Made by a program: the position numbers and the translations under genes. The notes under the pieces are model-generated. The model was given only the letters and a program-made list of their open reading frames with translations, did no database searches and was not told where the DNA came from. Below, in pieces: positions 9,971 through 17,143 of a DNA stretch of 64,000 bases (positions are counted from its first letter, which is position 1; each line of letters opens with the position of its first letter). This DNA is from CAWKKW01 sp963850345. Its GTDB lineage: Bacteria > Acidobacteriota > Terriglobia > Terriglobales > Acidobacteriaceae. The stretch is taken from contig CAWKKW010000008.1 in NCBI GenBank assembly GCA_963850345.1, forward strand, positions 124,001 through 188,000, given 5' to 3'.

Positions 9971-10474
9971 CTACTGGGCCGCCGCCTTCAGCGTTGTCAC
10001 CACTCGGTCGAAGACCAGCTTTTCGTGCACGACATTGCCTTGCGGATCGGTGATCGTATACGTCCAGGTGCCCGTCTTCCCAGTGGGCGAAACGGAGAAG
10101 TTCCCGACCGTTATCGTGCCGTCGGTATCCTTCTGCGTCTCGGTCACATTGGCTCCGTCTTCGGCGTAGGCGTAGGTGGTCTGGGTTCCCACCGCCGGGT
10201 GATCCTTGCCGTCAGCCGCACCTGCAAAGCTGTAGGTGAACTGCATTCCGCCGGTGGTGATCATGGTGGTAGACCACTTCACTGCCCCGGGAGTGTCGCT
10301 GGTGACTTGCACCTGCATGCCGCCGAGTTTGGTGCCGCCGCCAAAGTCCGATTTGGCCAGGTTCAGCTTCCAGGTACCAAACATGGCTCCTTGCGTCTCC
10401 GTCTGAGCCATGACCGCACACACGGCCAAAACGCTGAATCCAAGCAGCACAATCCAGACACTGATCTTTTTCAT
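9971..10474 (-). CDS. Small exported protein with lipocalin-like beta pattern
   Basis: The 167-residue protein has a clear signal peptide (MKKISVWIV... ending AVMAQ at about 24) and a perfect GGAGG five bases before the ATG at 10474. The mature part starts 'GTWKLNLAKSDFGGG', a motif shared by many acidobacterial exported proteins with a lipocalin-like beta architecture. Alternating strands such as 'QFTYSFAG' and 'GTWTYTITDPQGNVV' follow. Function is unknown. It converges with the ankyrin gene. Confidence 0.75.
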   Translation of the reverse strand: MKKISVWIVLLGFSVLAVCAVMAQTETQGAMFGTWKLNLAKSDFGGGTKLGGMQVQVTSDTPGAVKWSTTMITTGGMQFTYSFAGAADGKDHPAVGTQTTYAYAEDGANVTETQKDTDGTITVGNFSVSPTGKTGTWTYTITDPQGNVVHEKLVFDRVVTTLKAAAQ

Positions 10475-10797
10475 TGGTGCCTCCGACCTCGCCGCGACGG
10501 CGTTCCGTCTTTCCAGCACGAACTCAGCAAACGGAATTGCCTGGCTGCCACAGTAGCCTCTCGGCGCAGCAAACTCAGTGATGTTGATCACCAGCGGCAG
10601 CGAGGACTCTACGCTTCGGACCAGCGCTTGACCAGCAAATACAGTAGGGAGGGAAGGCGAGCCTGCCAGGTTTCGGGCGAGACAAGGCTCCCCTGTGTCC
10701 CGGCCGGATGACCGGACGGAACCCAGGATTGCGACAAACACGTGGGGAAACTCTTGGTAGGTCGACCTTCGATCAATCGAAGGGAAGAGAAAACGAG
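10475..10797. other. 323-bp intergenic region, no gene recognised
   Basis: This region lies between the start of the small exported protein and the stop of the RpoZ-like gene, both on the minus strand. The frame upstream of the exported protein stays open, but lacks a ribosome site and family resemblance. I see no hairpin with a T-run or other clear signal. Confidence 0.5.
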
Positions 10798-11028
10798 CTA
10801 AGCGGCGGGAGCCACCAGCAGGGGTTCGATGGCAGGCTGTGGAATCACTTCCGGCAGCACAACATCGACATAGCGGCCTTCGGCTACCTCAAGGAATACG
10901 CGGTTGGCGGTGTCCTCAGTGCGCGTGGTGCTAATGTGCAGGCTCTGAACAGCTTTGATGGTCACAGTGGTCAGCAAGAAGCGATTCGGGATCTTGATCC
11001 CGGCAGAGTAAACCAGTTCAGAACGCAT
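10798..11028 (-). CDS. RNA polymerase omega-like small protein
   Basis: The 76-residue protein starts 'MRSELVYSAGIKIPNRFLLT' and continues 'TIKAVQSLHISTTRTEDTAN'. From memory this parallels the acidobacterial omega subunits (MRSELVF...NRYxLxxLAxKATRKLH...TRxQDT). The NRF/NRY and K-A positions match the omega core. It is short and ends in a Pro-rich tail. GAGGA sits three bases before the ATG. The usual rpoZ context (gmk, coaBC) is absent, so it may be a divergent paralogue. Family assignment is from motif memory only. Confidence 0.55.
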   Translation of the reverse strand: MRSELVYSAGIKIPNRFLLTTVTIKAVQSLHISTTRTEDTANRVFLEVAEGRYVDVVLPEVIPQPAIEPLLVAPAA

Positions 11029-11198
11029 AATTCCTCGTGTCCAGCGGTTAGGGTGCTTCAACAAGAAGCTCGGGCTCAAGGGGAAACGAGGTCGAACCTA
11101 GCTGAAGGAAAGTCGTGGAAGGAAAACAACGACTTCTTTCAGCATACCCTGTATAGCTTCAATTACTTAGTGAAATCGTTCCGCGCACGCCGGTGGCT

Positions 11199-11312
11199 TC
11201 ATTTTCCGTCTCCCGGGTGCCGAATTGGCCGGCCCGTATAGCCCTGGCGAATGCCCCACAGGAAGCGAAAGATGCCGAACGCGGCGACCGCGGCAATCAA
11301 TATCCGGAACAC
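11199..11312 (-). CDS. Candidate 37-residue membrane microprotein
   Basis: This short frame begins at a GTG with GGGAGG eight bases upstream and ends in TGA. It encodes a hydrophobic helix, 'VFRILIAAVAAFGIFRFLWG', then a polar basic tail, 'IRQGYTGRPIRHPGDGK'. G/C at third positions resembles the neighbouring genes. It lies between the RpoZ-like gene and a small basic-protein gene on the same strand. No family is recognised, and chance cannot be excluded at this length. Confidence 0.4.
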   Translation of the reverse strand: MFRILIAAVAAFGIFRFLWGIRQGYTGRPIRHPGDGK

Positions 11313-11357
11313 GGCATTTTCCTCCCCGGGATAGACAAAACCAAGCCCCTGAGCGTC

Positions 11358-11540
11358 CTACTCGGAGCCGCCTGCCAGCAGGTCAGCCATCGTCTTCTTA
11401 TGCTTCGCCTTGCGGGTGCCGGCGGGCGGCTTTTCGGCGATCACGCGTTCGGGCTTCGGCTGGCCGACTCGTTCCCGCGCATTCGCTTTGACTGCCTTGG
11501 TGACCGAAAACTGCTTCGGCCGTCTCTTCTTCCCCGCCAT
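11358..11540 (-). CDS. Small basic conserved protein (60 residues)
   Basis: The protein begins 'MAGKKRRPKQFSVTKAVKAN' and continues 'RERVGQPKPERV...KPPAGTRKAKHKKTMADLLA'. It is very rich in Lys and Arg with no hydrophobic core, suggesting nucleic-acid or ribosome association. I recall similar 55-60-residue proteins in acidobacterial genomes, annotated as hypothetical. The ATG at 11540 has GGAGA seven bases upstream. The divergent zinc-ribbon gene starts 82 bp away. Confidence 0.65.
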   Translation of the reverse strand: MAGKKRRPKQFSVTKAVKANARERVGQPKPERVIAEKPPAGTRKAKHKKTMADLLAGGSE

Positions 11541-11622
11541 GCGACCGTCTCCGGACCGGCGATGCGCCGGCCGCTTCTCATGCACTATACTTCTGCGAAG
11601 CGATGGAGTGAGCGTCCCCGGC

Positions 11623-11895
11623 ATGGAAGAGCGAGATTTTTTCGACGAACGACCTGAACAGCGAACCCACAGTCTGACCTGCCCCCACTGCGGCAAAGCC
11701 GATGATTATCAGCTTGGATGGCTGGTTCGGCGCAAGAAGGCCGCGCTGCCGCGCAACGCGGATGAGCGCGATCGCGCCCGCTTCGCCAAAGCCCAGTCGT
11801 ACATGGTCCGCACCGACGATCTGGTGGCCTGCAAAAATATTCGTTGCCGTAAGCGGTTCGACGTCGCCGGCGTGCAGTCGGTCGCCTTTATGTAG
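11623..11895 (+). CDS. Small zinc-ribbon-like protein
   Basis: The 90-residue protein has an N-terminal 'CPHCGKADD' and a later 'CKNIRCRKRFDV', giving four Cys in two pairs, as in a zinc ribbon. The middle is basic and charged, with no membrane segment or signal peptide, so a cytoplasmic or nucleic-acid-associated role is likely. The start is uncertain: ATG 11623 gives MEERDFF, while an in-frame GTG lies 18 bases upstream. Confidence 0.65.
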   Translation: MEERDFFDERPEQRTHSLTCPHCGKADDYQLGWLVRRKKAALPRNADERDRARFAKAQSYMVRTDDLVACKNIRCRKRFDVAGVQSVAFM

Positions 11896-11973
11896 TTTGC
11901 GGCACCCGATGGCTGGCCTCTCATTCGAGACGCTTAATGCCCGTGTGTGCTCGCCGAGCCCTCAAAACCAGCT

Positions 11974-12565
11974 TCACTTCGCAGCCGCTTGCTCTTTTGT
12001 ATAGTTCGGGCTCAGCGTACCCTTTTGCTTCGCGATGGCGAGAAGGGTGGGGTAAAACTGCACAAACGTTGTCGCGACTGCGGCGTGCTGCTCGTGGCAG
12101 GTGTAGCAGCTTTCGGTTCGCGGAACCATCTTCGCGGGAGTGTCAGAATCGAATTCGTAAAACGCCCACTGCCCGGGAGTTCGCGAATCGTCCTTCACGT
12201 GGACCTCCATACCCATGACTCCGGCGCCCTGGAAATGGCCGCGCTGATTGATACTGCTCTTGCTTTCCGCTCCTCGAATCTCCAGAACCATCACAGTCTT
12301 GTCGGGCCAGGTTCCCGTCTTTTCAAACTCGCGAAAGGCCGCCGGGTTTTACAAAGACATTGTCGAACATGGAGTGATCGGCCATTCCCGGCTTGGGGCT
12401 GTAGCTCATGTCAATTCCTGAGCTCAGGTAAATCCACTTCCGATAGTCACTCGCGAAGTTCAGTCGCCCATCCGCGGTGTAGCTTGGCGCCTCAGTGAGA
12501 GGGGTAGATTGTGCTCCCGCATTGGCGAGTAGACCGGCGAAGACGCGGACGATCGAAAGGCGCAT
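11974..12565 (-). pseudogene. Cytochrome P460-family protein, frameshifted
   Basis: Two minus-strand frames together form one c-type cytochrome of the P460 family. The first (12565 to about 12344) has an AGGAG site, a signal-like N-terminus and 'RKWIYLSSGIDMSYSP'. The second, from about 12342 to 11974, resumes with 'AAFREFEKTGTWPDKTVMVL', then 'VMGMEVHVKDD' and the haem-binding 'CYTCHEQH'. Removing one G at the CCCGG run near 12343-12346 restores a protein of about 196 residues. P460 cytochromes oxidise small nitrogen compounds or are of unknown function. Either the gene is broken or the base is an error. Confidence 0.8.
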
Positions 12566-12717
12566 GTTCGACTCCTGGAGTGCTCGGCTGCAACTACGGC
12601 ATACCTGCGATGAAAGTTCCGTGTCCAGCCCTTCGAATCCCGCGAATGCGATGAAATTGTTCGGGCGGCTCCGGTCTCCTGTGAGAAGATGCCAGCGCCA
12701 AGGAAGGTGCGAGCCCG

Positions 12718-13248
12718 ATGACGCAGTTCACCGTGAACCCCACGCGAATCGATCCCTACAAGAATTTTAAATTTCGCTTGAAGTGGGACGGCAGGTATAT
12801 CGCCGGCATATCGAAAGTCAGCCCCCTGCGGCGAACTACCGAGGTCGTAACTTTTCGGGAAGGCGGAGATCCCAGCCAGGTCCGTAAGTCCCCCGGACAA
12901 ACCGAGTACGAGCCCGTCACACTGGAACGCGGCGTGACCCACGATGGGGACTTCGAGCAGTGGGCCAACAAAGTGTGGAACTTTGGGTCAGCATCGGGAG
13001 CCGAGGTATCCCTGGCCGACTTTCGCAAGGATGTAGTGCTTGATCTCTTTAATGAGGCCGGCCAGCTGGTGATGTCCTACAAAATCTACCGTTGCTGGGT
13101 CTCCGAGTACCAGGCGCTTCCTGAACTCGATGGGAATGGAAACGCGATCGCGATTCAAAGTATCACCCTTCAAAATGAAGGCTGGGAACGCGACCTAAGC
13201 ATCGTGGAACCAAAAGAGCCGTCGTTCACGACTCCGCCCAGCGCTTAG
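12718..13248 (+). CDS. Contractile injection system / phage tail tube protein (gp19-like)
   Basis: The 176-residue protein belongs to the T4 gp19-like tail-tube family found in phages and extracellular contractile injection systems. It has 'PYKNFKFRLKWDGRYIAGIS', 'VVTFREGGDP', 'YEPVTLERGVTHD' and 'WVSEYQALPELDGNGN', the usual order of motifs in this family. Such proteins form hexameric rings of the inner tube. Only one other injection-system gene (next downstream, 50 bp) is present; no sheath, baseplate, AAA+ ATPase or effector lies nearby. Confidence 0.88.
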   Translation: MTQFTVNPTRIDPYKNFKFRLKWDGRYIAGISKVSPLRRTTEVVTFREGGDPSQVRKSPGQTEYEPVTLERGVTHDGDFEQWANKVWNFGSASGAEVSLADFRKDVVLDLFNEAGQLVMSYKIYRCWVSEYQALPELDGNGNAIAIQSITLQNEGWERDLSIVEPKEPSFTTPPSA

Positions 13249-13298
13249 ATTCCGTGCCGATGAATGCGGGCCAGCACAAGAGAGAGCAGGCATAGCGC

Positions 13299-13868
13299 AT
13301 GTCTCCAATCCGTGGATCGTCGCAAGCGCTTCGAGCAGGATTCCTGCTGCTGGACCCGGCGACTGGAACCCTGTCGAAGATCATCGAGTTCCCCTTGAAT
13401 CCCGCGATGCTGACACGGGAGCTGCAGGCGGCACCGTTGGGCAGCACCCCGGCCGAGCCTCGCGAGGTGTTGAGCTTCAACCTGGTGCTCGATGCCTCGG
13501 ACGGCCTGGCGAATCGCGATCCGCTGGTGATGGCCCTGGGTGTCAGTCCATTGTTATCCGCCTTGGAACTCCTGCTGTACGGCCCAGGCCCGGCGGATCG
13601 GCAGCCAGTCGTCGTGTTTGTCTGGGGCGGCAATCGGGTTCTTCCCGTCCGCGTCTTGTCGATGCAGATCACGGAGCAGTTGTTCGATGCGAAGCTCAAC
13701 CCGATTCGGGCTCAGATCGCCTTCACGCTTCAGTCCCTCAAGAGTGCGGACCTGCCGGCGGATTCCCTGGCCCGAAGACTTTGGGACACCCACCTGCAGG
13801 TCCTCGAGGAGCTATCGTTTCAGATTCTGCTTGGAAAACTTTCGGACCTGGGACTCACAGGAATCTGA
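13299..13868 (+). CDS. Contractile injection system tube-associated protein (CIS_tube domain)
   Basis: The 189-residue protein opens with 'LLLDPATGTLSKIIEFPLNP' and has 'REVLSFNLVLDASDG' and 'LLYGPGP...VVFVWGGNRVLPVRV...EQLFDAKLNPIRAQ'. These match the N-terminal domain of Afp7/Pvc7-like baseplate adaptors, which join the tube to the spike. Full-length relatives often end in a LysM peptidoglycan-binding domain; here the C-terminus is a short helical segment and no LysM is visible. It follows the tube gene by 50 bp and is probably cotranscribed. Confidence 0.82.
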   Translation: MSPIRGSSQALRAGFLLLDPATGTLSKIIEFPLNPAMLTRELQAAPLGSTPAEPREVLSFNLVLDASDGLANRDPLVMALGVSPLLSALELLLYGPGPADRQPVVVFVWGGNRVLPVRVLSMQITEQLFDAKLNPIRAQIAFTLQSLKSADLPADSLARRLWDTHLQVLEELSFQILLGKLSDLGLTGI

Positions 13869-13896
13869 ACGAGCAACTCCGCTGCGAACCAGAGAC

Positions 13897-14322
13897 TCAG
13901 CGGACGCGCACCAGTTTCAGCCCTTCACCTTCCGGAGAGGGAGGCTCGTCGTTCGTTCGGAAGAGGCGAGCCTCGTTTTGAGTTTTTAGAACCATGCGAA
14001 AACGCACTACGGATTGATCCGCACGACGCACCTCGAAGGTCAGCTGGTTACCCTCCTGCTTGACTGACTCCATCGGCGCGCTTGCTGTGCTGTCCACGTG
14101 AGCAGGGCTGCTACTTGTGGTCCGCTTGATCAGGTTGAACGCGGCCGTGCCACTCCAATGTGCGTTGTCTCTGTTTACGGTTAACCGCACGCCGGGAAGA
14201 CCGTCCAACTCTCCTGCCCATGTGCCGGCAAGTGTCGCCGGCGTCTGCGACCAGGCGCGCGAGAGGGCCAGCACACTGCAGACCAACGCCACCAGCATCA
14301 GCAACTTCATCCACATCTTCAT
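13897..14322 (-). CDS. Small exported hypothetical protein
   Basis: The 141-residue protein has a signal peptide (MKMWMKLLMLVALVCSVLAL, cleavage near AWSQ) and a mature part beginning 'LAGTWAGELDGLPGVRLTV'. This GTWxG pattern belongs to exported beta-rich acidobacterial proteins. AAGGAGG lies just upstream of ATG 14322. No enzymatic motif is visible. It follows the SPFH gene by 75 bp on the same strand and may be read with it. Confidence 0.65.
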   Translation of the reverse strand: MKMWMKLLMLVALVCSVLALSRAWSQTPATLAGTWAGELDGLPGVRLTVNRDNAHWSGTAAFNLIKRTTSSSPAHVDSTASAPMESVKQEGNQLTFEVRRADQSVVRFRMVLKTQNEARLFRTNDEPPSPEGEGLKLVRVR

Positions 14323-14397
14323 CGCTCCTCCTTCTGCCACGCGGAATACGCGCGGCACTTACATCCATCGCTCTTTCTCCTTTGGGTCCGTTCTGGT

Positions 14398-15300
14398 TCA
14401 CCGTTCGCGACTGAGAGAAGTGGTCGCGAGCATGCCTCCGAGGCCCATGGTTTCGACCGCGGTCGACGGCACAATCACCATGGCGCCCTTCTCCTTCATG
14501 GCTTCGTAGAGCATGTTCATGGCCCGCAGATGGAGCGCTGTCGGGTTGTCGCGATACATATCGGCGGCCTCAGAGAACTTGGCGCTTACCTGCAATTCCG
14601 CATCGCCGAGGATCATGCGCGCCTGCCGTTCCCGTTCGGCCTGGGCCTGTTGCGACATCGCGTTTTCAAGCGCCTGCGGGATGCGGACATCGCGAATCTC
14701 GACCGACTGCACGGTGATGCCCCAGGGATTCGTCTTCTCGTCGAGAATGCGCTGCAACTCGCGCCCCATGGTCTCGCGCTCGGTGATCATCTCGGCCAGA
14801 TGATGGCGGCCGATCGACTCTCGCAGCGCAGTCTGCGCGCTCATGGTGATGGCTTCGACGAAGTTCTCGACTTCAAGAATCGATTTCTCTGCGTTCCACA
14901 CCAGCCAGAAGACGATGGCATCGACATTGACGGGAACGGTGTCTCGCGTGAGCGTCGACTCTGCGGTCACCGTGGCTACTCGCACCCGCTGATCCACAAA
15001 GCGGCTTAATGTATCCATGATCGGCACAATTGCGAAAAGTCCCGGCTGCCGCAGGCCTCGGTACTTGCCAAAGCGCAGCACTGCCACCTTCTCCCACTGC
15101 TTTACGACCTTAAGCGCAAACACGAAGTAGAGGCCGATGGCGCCCGCAAGGATCGCCGGCTCCGGACGGTGCAGCAGACCGCTGAGCGCCAGTCCGACCG
15201 CCTCACACGCTAGGCCGGCCGCCACTCCGGGGCCGCTGACTTCGGGAAAATTGACTTCGGGGAAACCGCTTCTCTCCGAATTACCTCGTATGGTCCACAT
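14398..15300 (-). CDS. SPFH/Band 7 membrane protein (slipin-like)
   Basis: The 300-residue protein has hydrophobic segments near residues 26-64 and then the band-7 domain, with 'EKVAVLRFGKYRGLRQPGLF' and 'VDQRVRVATVTAESTLTRDT'. A helical region follows with 'AMSQQAQAERERQARMILGDAE', typical of stomatin/slipin oligomerisation. These proteins form ring scaffolds in membranes and often control proteolysis; no NfeD protease partner is adjacent. The start overlaps the end of the GntR regulator gene by 20 bases, so translation is probably coupled and the pair is jointly controlled. Confidence 0.9.
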   Translation of the reverse strand: MWTIRGNSERSGFPEVNFPEVSGPGVAAGLACEAVGLALSGLLHRPEPAILAGAIGLYFVFALKVVKQWEKVAVLRFGKYRGLRQPGLFAIVPIMDTLSRFVDQRVRVATVTAESTLTRDTVPVNVDAIVFWLVWNAEKSILEVENFVEAITMSAQTALRESIGRHHLAEMITERETMGRELQRILDEKTNPWGITVQSVEIRDVRIPQALENAMSQQAQAERERQARMILGDAELQVSAKFSEAADMYRDNPTALHLRAMNMLYEAMKEKGAMVIVPSTAVETMGLGGMLATTSLSRER

Positions 15301-15700
15301 CGTCTGCCCTCTCTTTCAATGCTTTGACCAGATCCGCTACCGTGAACCCGCCCGCACCGGCGCGCGCGACAAATTCGTCCACCAACTGCTGCAGTTGGCG
15401 CACCTGCTCGGCATTGCTGCGTTGTACTTTGCGGTGCGCGATGAAAGTGCCGGTTCCCTGCTGCGTTTCCGTGATTCCGCGAATCTCCATCTCTCGATAG
15501 GCCCGCATGACCGTGTTCGGATTGATGGCCAAGTCGACCGAAACCTGCCGAACCGTGGGCAATTGATCGCCAACCGTCAGAGTGCCTGCTGCGAGCCCCG
15601 CTTGTACCTGGTCGATCAGTTGGCGATAGACCGGAACGCCGCTGTGCAGGTCAAGGCGAAACCGAAAGGCGAGCCGCGTAGATGGGTCATTCACTTTCAT
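15281..15700 (-). CDS. GntR-family transcriptional regulator, YtrA-type
   Basis: The 139-residue repressor has an N-terminal winged helix: 'GVPVYRQLIDQVQAGLAAGT', 'GDQLPTVRQVSVDLAINPNT' with the recognition helix, and the 'GTGTFIA' wing. A short C-terminal helical dimerisation tail follows, as in the YtrA subgroup that controls transport or membrane operons. No large ligand domain is present. A promoter with an inverted repeat lies directly upstream, and the start may be leaderless. It overlaps the downstream SPFH gene, the likely co-regulated partner. Confidence 0.92.
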   Translation of the reverse strand: MKVNDPSTRLAFRFRLDLHSGVPVYRQLIDQVQAGLAAGTLTVGDQLPTVRQVSVDLAINPNTVMRAYREMEIRGITETQQGTGTFIAHRKVQRSNAEQVRQLQQLVDEFVARAGAGGFTVADLVKALKERADDVDHTR

Positions 15701-15710
15701 CTATAAGAGT

Positions 15711-15738
15711 AGTGTACTAGTTCTATGGTACAAGTCAA
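15711..15738 (-). promoter_or_regulatory. Promoter of the GntR-SPFH operon
   Basis: On the minus strand, TTGACT (15738-15733) and TACACT (15716-15711) are separated by 16 bases, a good sigma-70-like pair. The -10 ends only ten bases before the GntR ATG at 15700, so transcription would begin within a few bases of the start codon and give a leaderless or nearly leaderless mRNA. No ribosome site fits in that space. Confidence 0.6.
15713..15732. promoter_or_regulatory. Inverted repeat, likely GntR (YtrA-type) operator
   Basis: TGTAC and GTACA arms are separated by ten bases and lie between the -35 and -10 elements of the GntR promoter; the outer symmetry extends imperfectly inward. Occupancy here would block RNA polymerase, fitting autorepression as known for YtrA-type regulators. 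The site also lies 43 bp before the divergent DUF5076 gene. Confidence 0.6.
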
Positions 15739-15774
15739 GCGAAACATGCAACGTGTGAGCGAAAATCATGCTCT

Positions 15775-16068
15775 ATGGCTCACACCGATCAACTTGCCGT
15801 TCCCGACGCAGCCCGGAAAGACGAACGCTCCTTTGAACTCCTTCGCGTCTGGATCGCGGAACACGATCAGCACATCAGCCTGCGCGTGGGGGTCTGGGAA
15901 GACCCGTCGCACTGGGGCATCATGCTGGCCGACCTCGCGAGCCACATCGCCAACACCTTTGAACAGGCGGAGGGGTTGACCCACGGTAAGGCGTTGAAGA
16001 GCATTCAGTCGGCCTTCAATGCGGAACTGGCCGAGCCCACGGGCGAGGCTACCGGCGAAATCAGCTGA
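15775..16068 (+). CDS. DUF5076 family protein
   Basis: The 97-residue protein has the family core 'SFELLRVWIAEHDQHISLRV' and 'WEDPSHWGIMLADLASHIAN', followed by a polar tail. DUF5076 is small, cytoplasmic and of unknown function. The gene is divergent from the GntR regulator and could share its operator. The ATG at 15775 lacks a strong ribosome site. Confidence 0.8.
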   Translation: MAHTDQLAVPDAARKDERSFELLRVWIAEHDQHISLRVGVWEDPSHWGIMLADLASHIANTFEQAEGLTHGKALKSIQSAFNAELAEPTGEATGEIS

Positions 16069-16156
16069 TGCCCCTGATCCGGGTAGGTTGGTAGTGGGCC
16101 CAAAGAACAACCGGACGCCGGACCGCATCCTCCAAGTCGAAGGAGCCACTACGTTC

Positions 16157-17014
16157 TTGCGCGCTGACTTTCGAAATTTTCTAGCCGTTCTGTTGCTTGC
16201 ATCCTTAGGCGGCGTTGGCTGGTCTCAGGATGCCGCTGCGCACAAGGCGCCTCATCGCGCGCAAACGCATCGAGTCTACGTGGGCTTCGATAAGAACGAG
16301 TACCCGGGCGACGACCTGCTGGCAGCGTTGCACCAGACATTTGCGTTCACCGGGTATTGGCTGAATGCGCCGCCGGGTGCGAACTCGAACGGCTGGGCCG
16401 GCAAACGGTCCCTCATTCGCGCACAGGGTTTTGGATTTGTGCTGCTGTTTGACGGCCGGCTGTACGCGCTGCTCAAGGGGCAGGACGCCGCTGCTCTGGG
16501 GCGCTCGGATGCGGAAGCAGCAATCGCTTCAGCGCAAGAGGAAGGCTTTCCGGCGCGGGCGATCATTTTTCTCGACCAGGAAGAGGGCGGGCATCTGCTA
16601 CCAGAGCAGGCTGTGTACCTGGGCGCGTGGATTCGGGCCATTCGCCACTCGCCGTACCGCCCCGGCGTGTATTGCTCAGGAATCGCGGTACCTGCCGGTG
16701 CGGGCAAGACCACCAGCACGGCCGCGGAGCTTCGCGCCACCGACAAAACCGTCGCGCTATGGATCGCGAACGATCAGTGCCCTCCGGCGCCGGGCTGTGT
16801 CATTCCCTCGCAGCTACCGTCTCCGGACGGAAGCGGCTTTGCCGATGCGGCACTTTGGCAATACGCCCAGGCTCCGCGACGCGCGCAGTTCACGGCTCAA
16901 TGCGCGGCCACCTACGCGGACAACACCTGCTACGCGCAAGGACTGCCACACTCCGCAAAGACCTTTCTTGATCTGAACACGGCGCTGTCGCCAGACCCAT
17001 CGGCTGGAAGGTGA
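16157..17014 (+). CDS. Exported DUF1906 (glycoside-hydrolase-like) protein
   Basis: This protein of about 285 residues has a signal peptide (FRNFLAVLLLASLGGVGWSQ). The domain of Rv2525c-like GH25-type proteins follows: 'VYVGFDKNEYPGDDLLAALH', 'FTGYWLNAPPG', 'RAIIFLDQEEGG' and 'PYRPGVYCSG'. Family members bind or cleave peptidoglycan-like glycans, but activity is rarely shown. The best start is TTG 16157 with AAGGAG eleven bases upstream. The frame stays open to 16019, but that part overlaps the DUF5076 gene and would put residues before the signal peptide. Confidence 0.75.
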   Translation: MRADFRNFLAVLLLASLGGVGWSQDAAAHKAPHRAQTHRVYVGFDKNEYPGDDLLAALHQTFAFTGYWLNAPPGANSNGWAGKRSLIRAQGFGFVLLFDGRLYALLKGQDAAALGRSDAEAAIASAQEEGFPARAIIFLDQEEGGHLLPEQAVYLGAWIRAIRHSPYRPGVYCSGIAVPAGAGKTTSTAAELRATDKTVALWIANDQCPPAPGCVIPSQLPSPDGSGFADAALWQYAQAPRRAQFTAQCAATYADNTCYAQGLPHSAKTFLDLNTALSPDPSAGR

Positions 17015-17064
17015 CCACCAGGTCCGGCTGCCAACACCGCTCGCTCACCTTCGTTGGTTTCCGC

Positions 17065-17070
17065 TATACT
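17065..17070 (+). promoter_or_regulatory. Possible -10 box upstream of etfB
   Basis: TATACT matches a sigma-70 -10 box and lies 74 bases before the etfB ATG. No good -35 lies 16-18 bases upstream, so the assignment is weak. Confidence 0.25.
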
Positions 17071-17143
17071 GACCCGGCAACTGAAGCACGATTCAGCCGC
17101 TGATCGTCCAGTTGGATTTCGGAGAAACTGCAAGCACCTTCCC

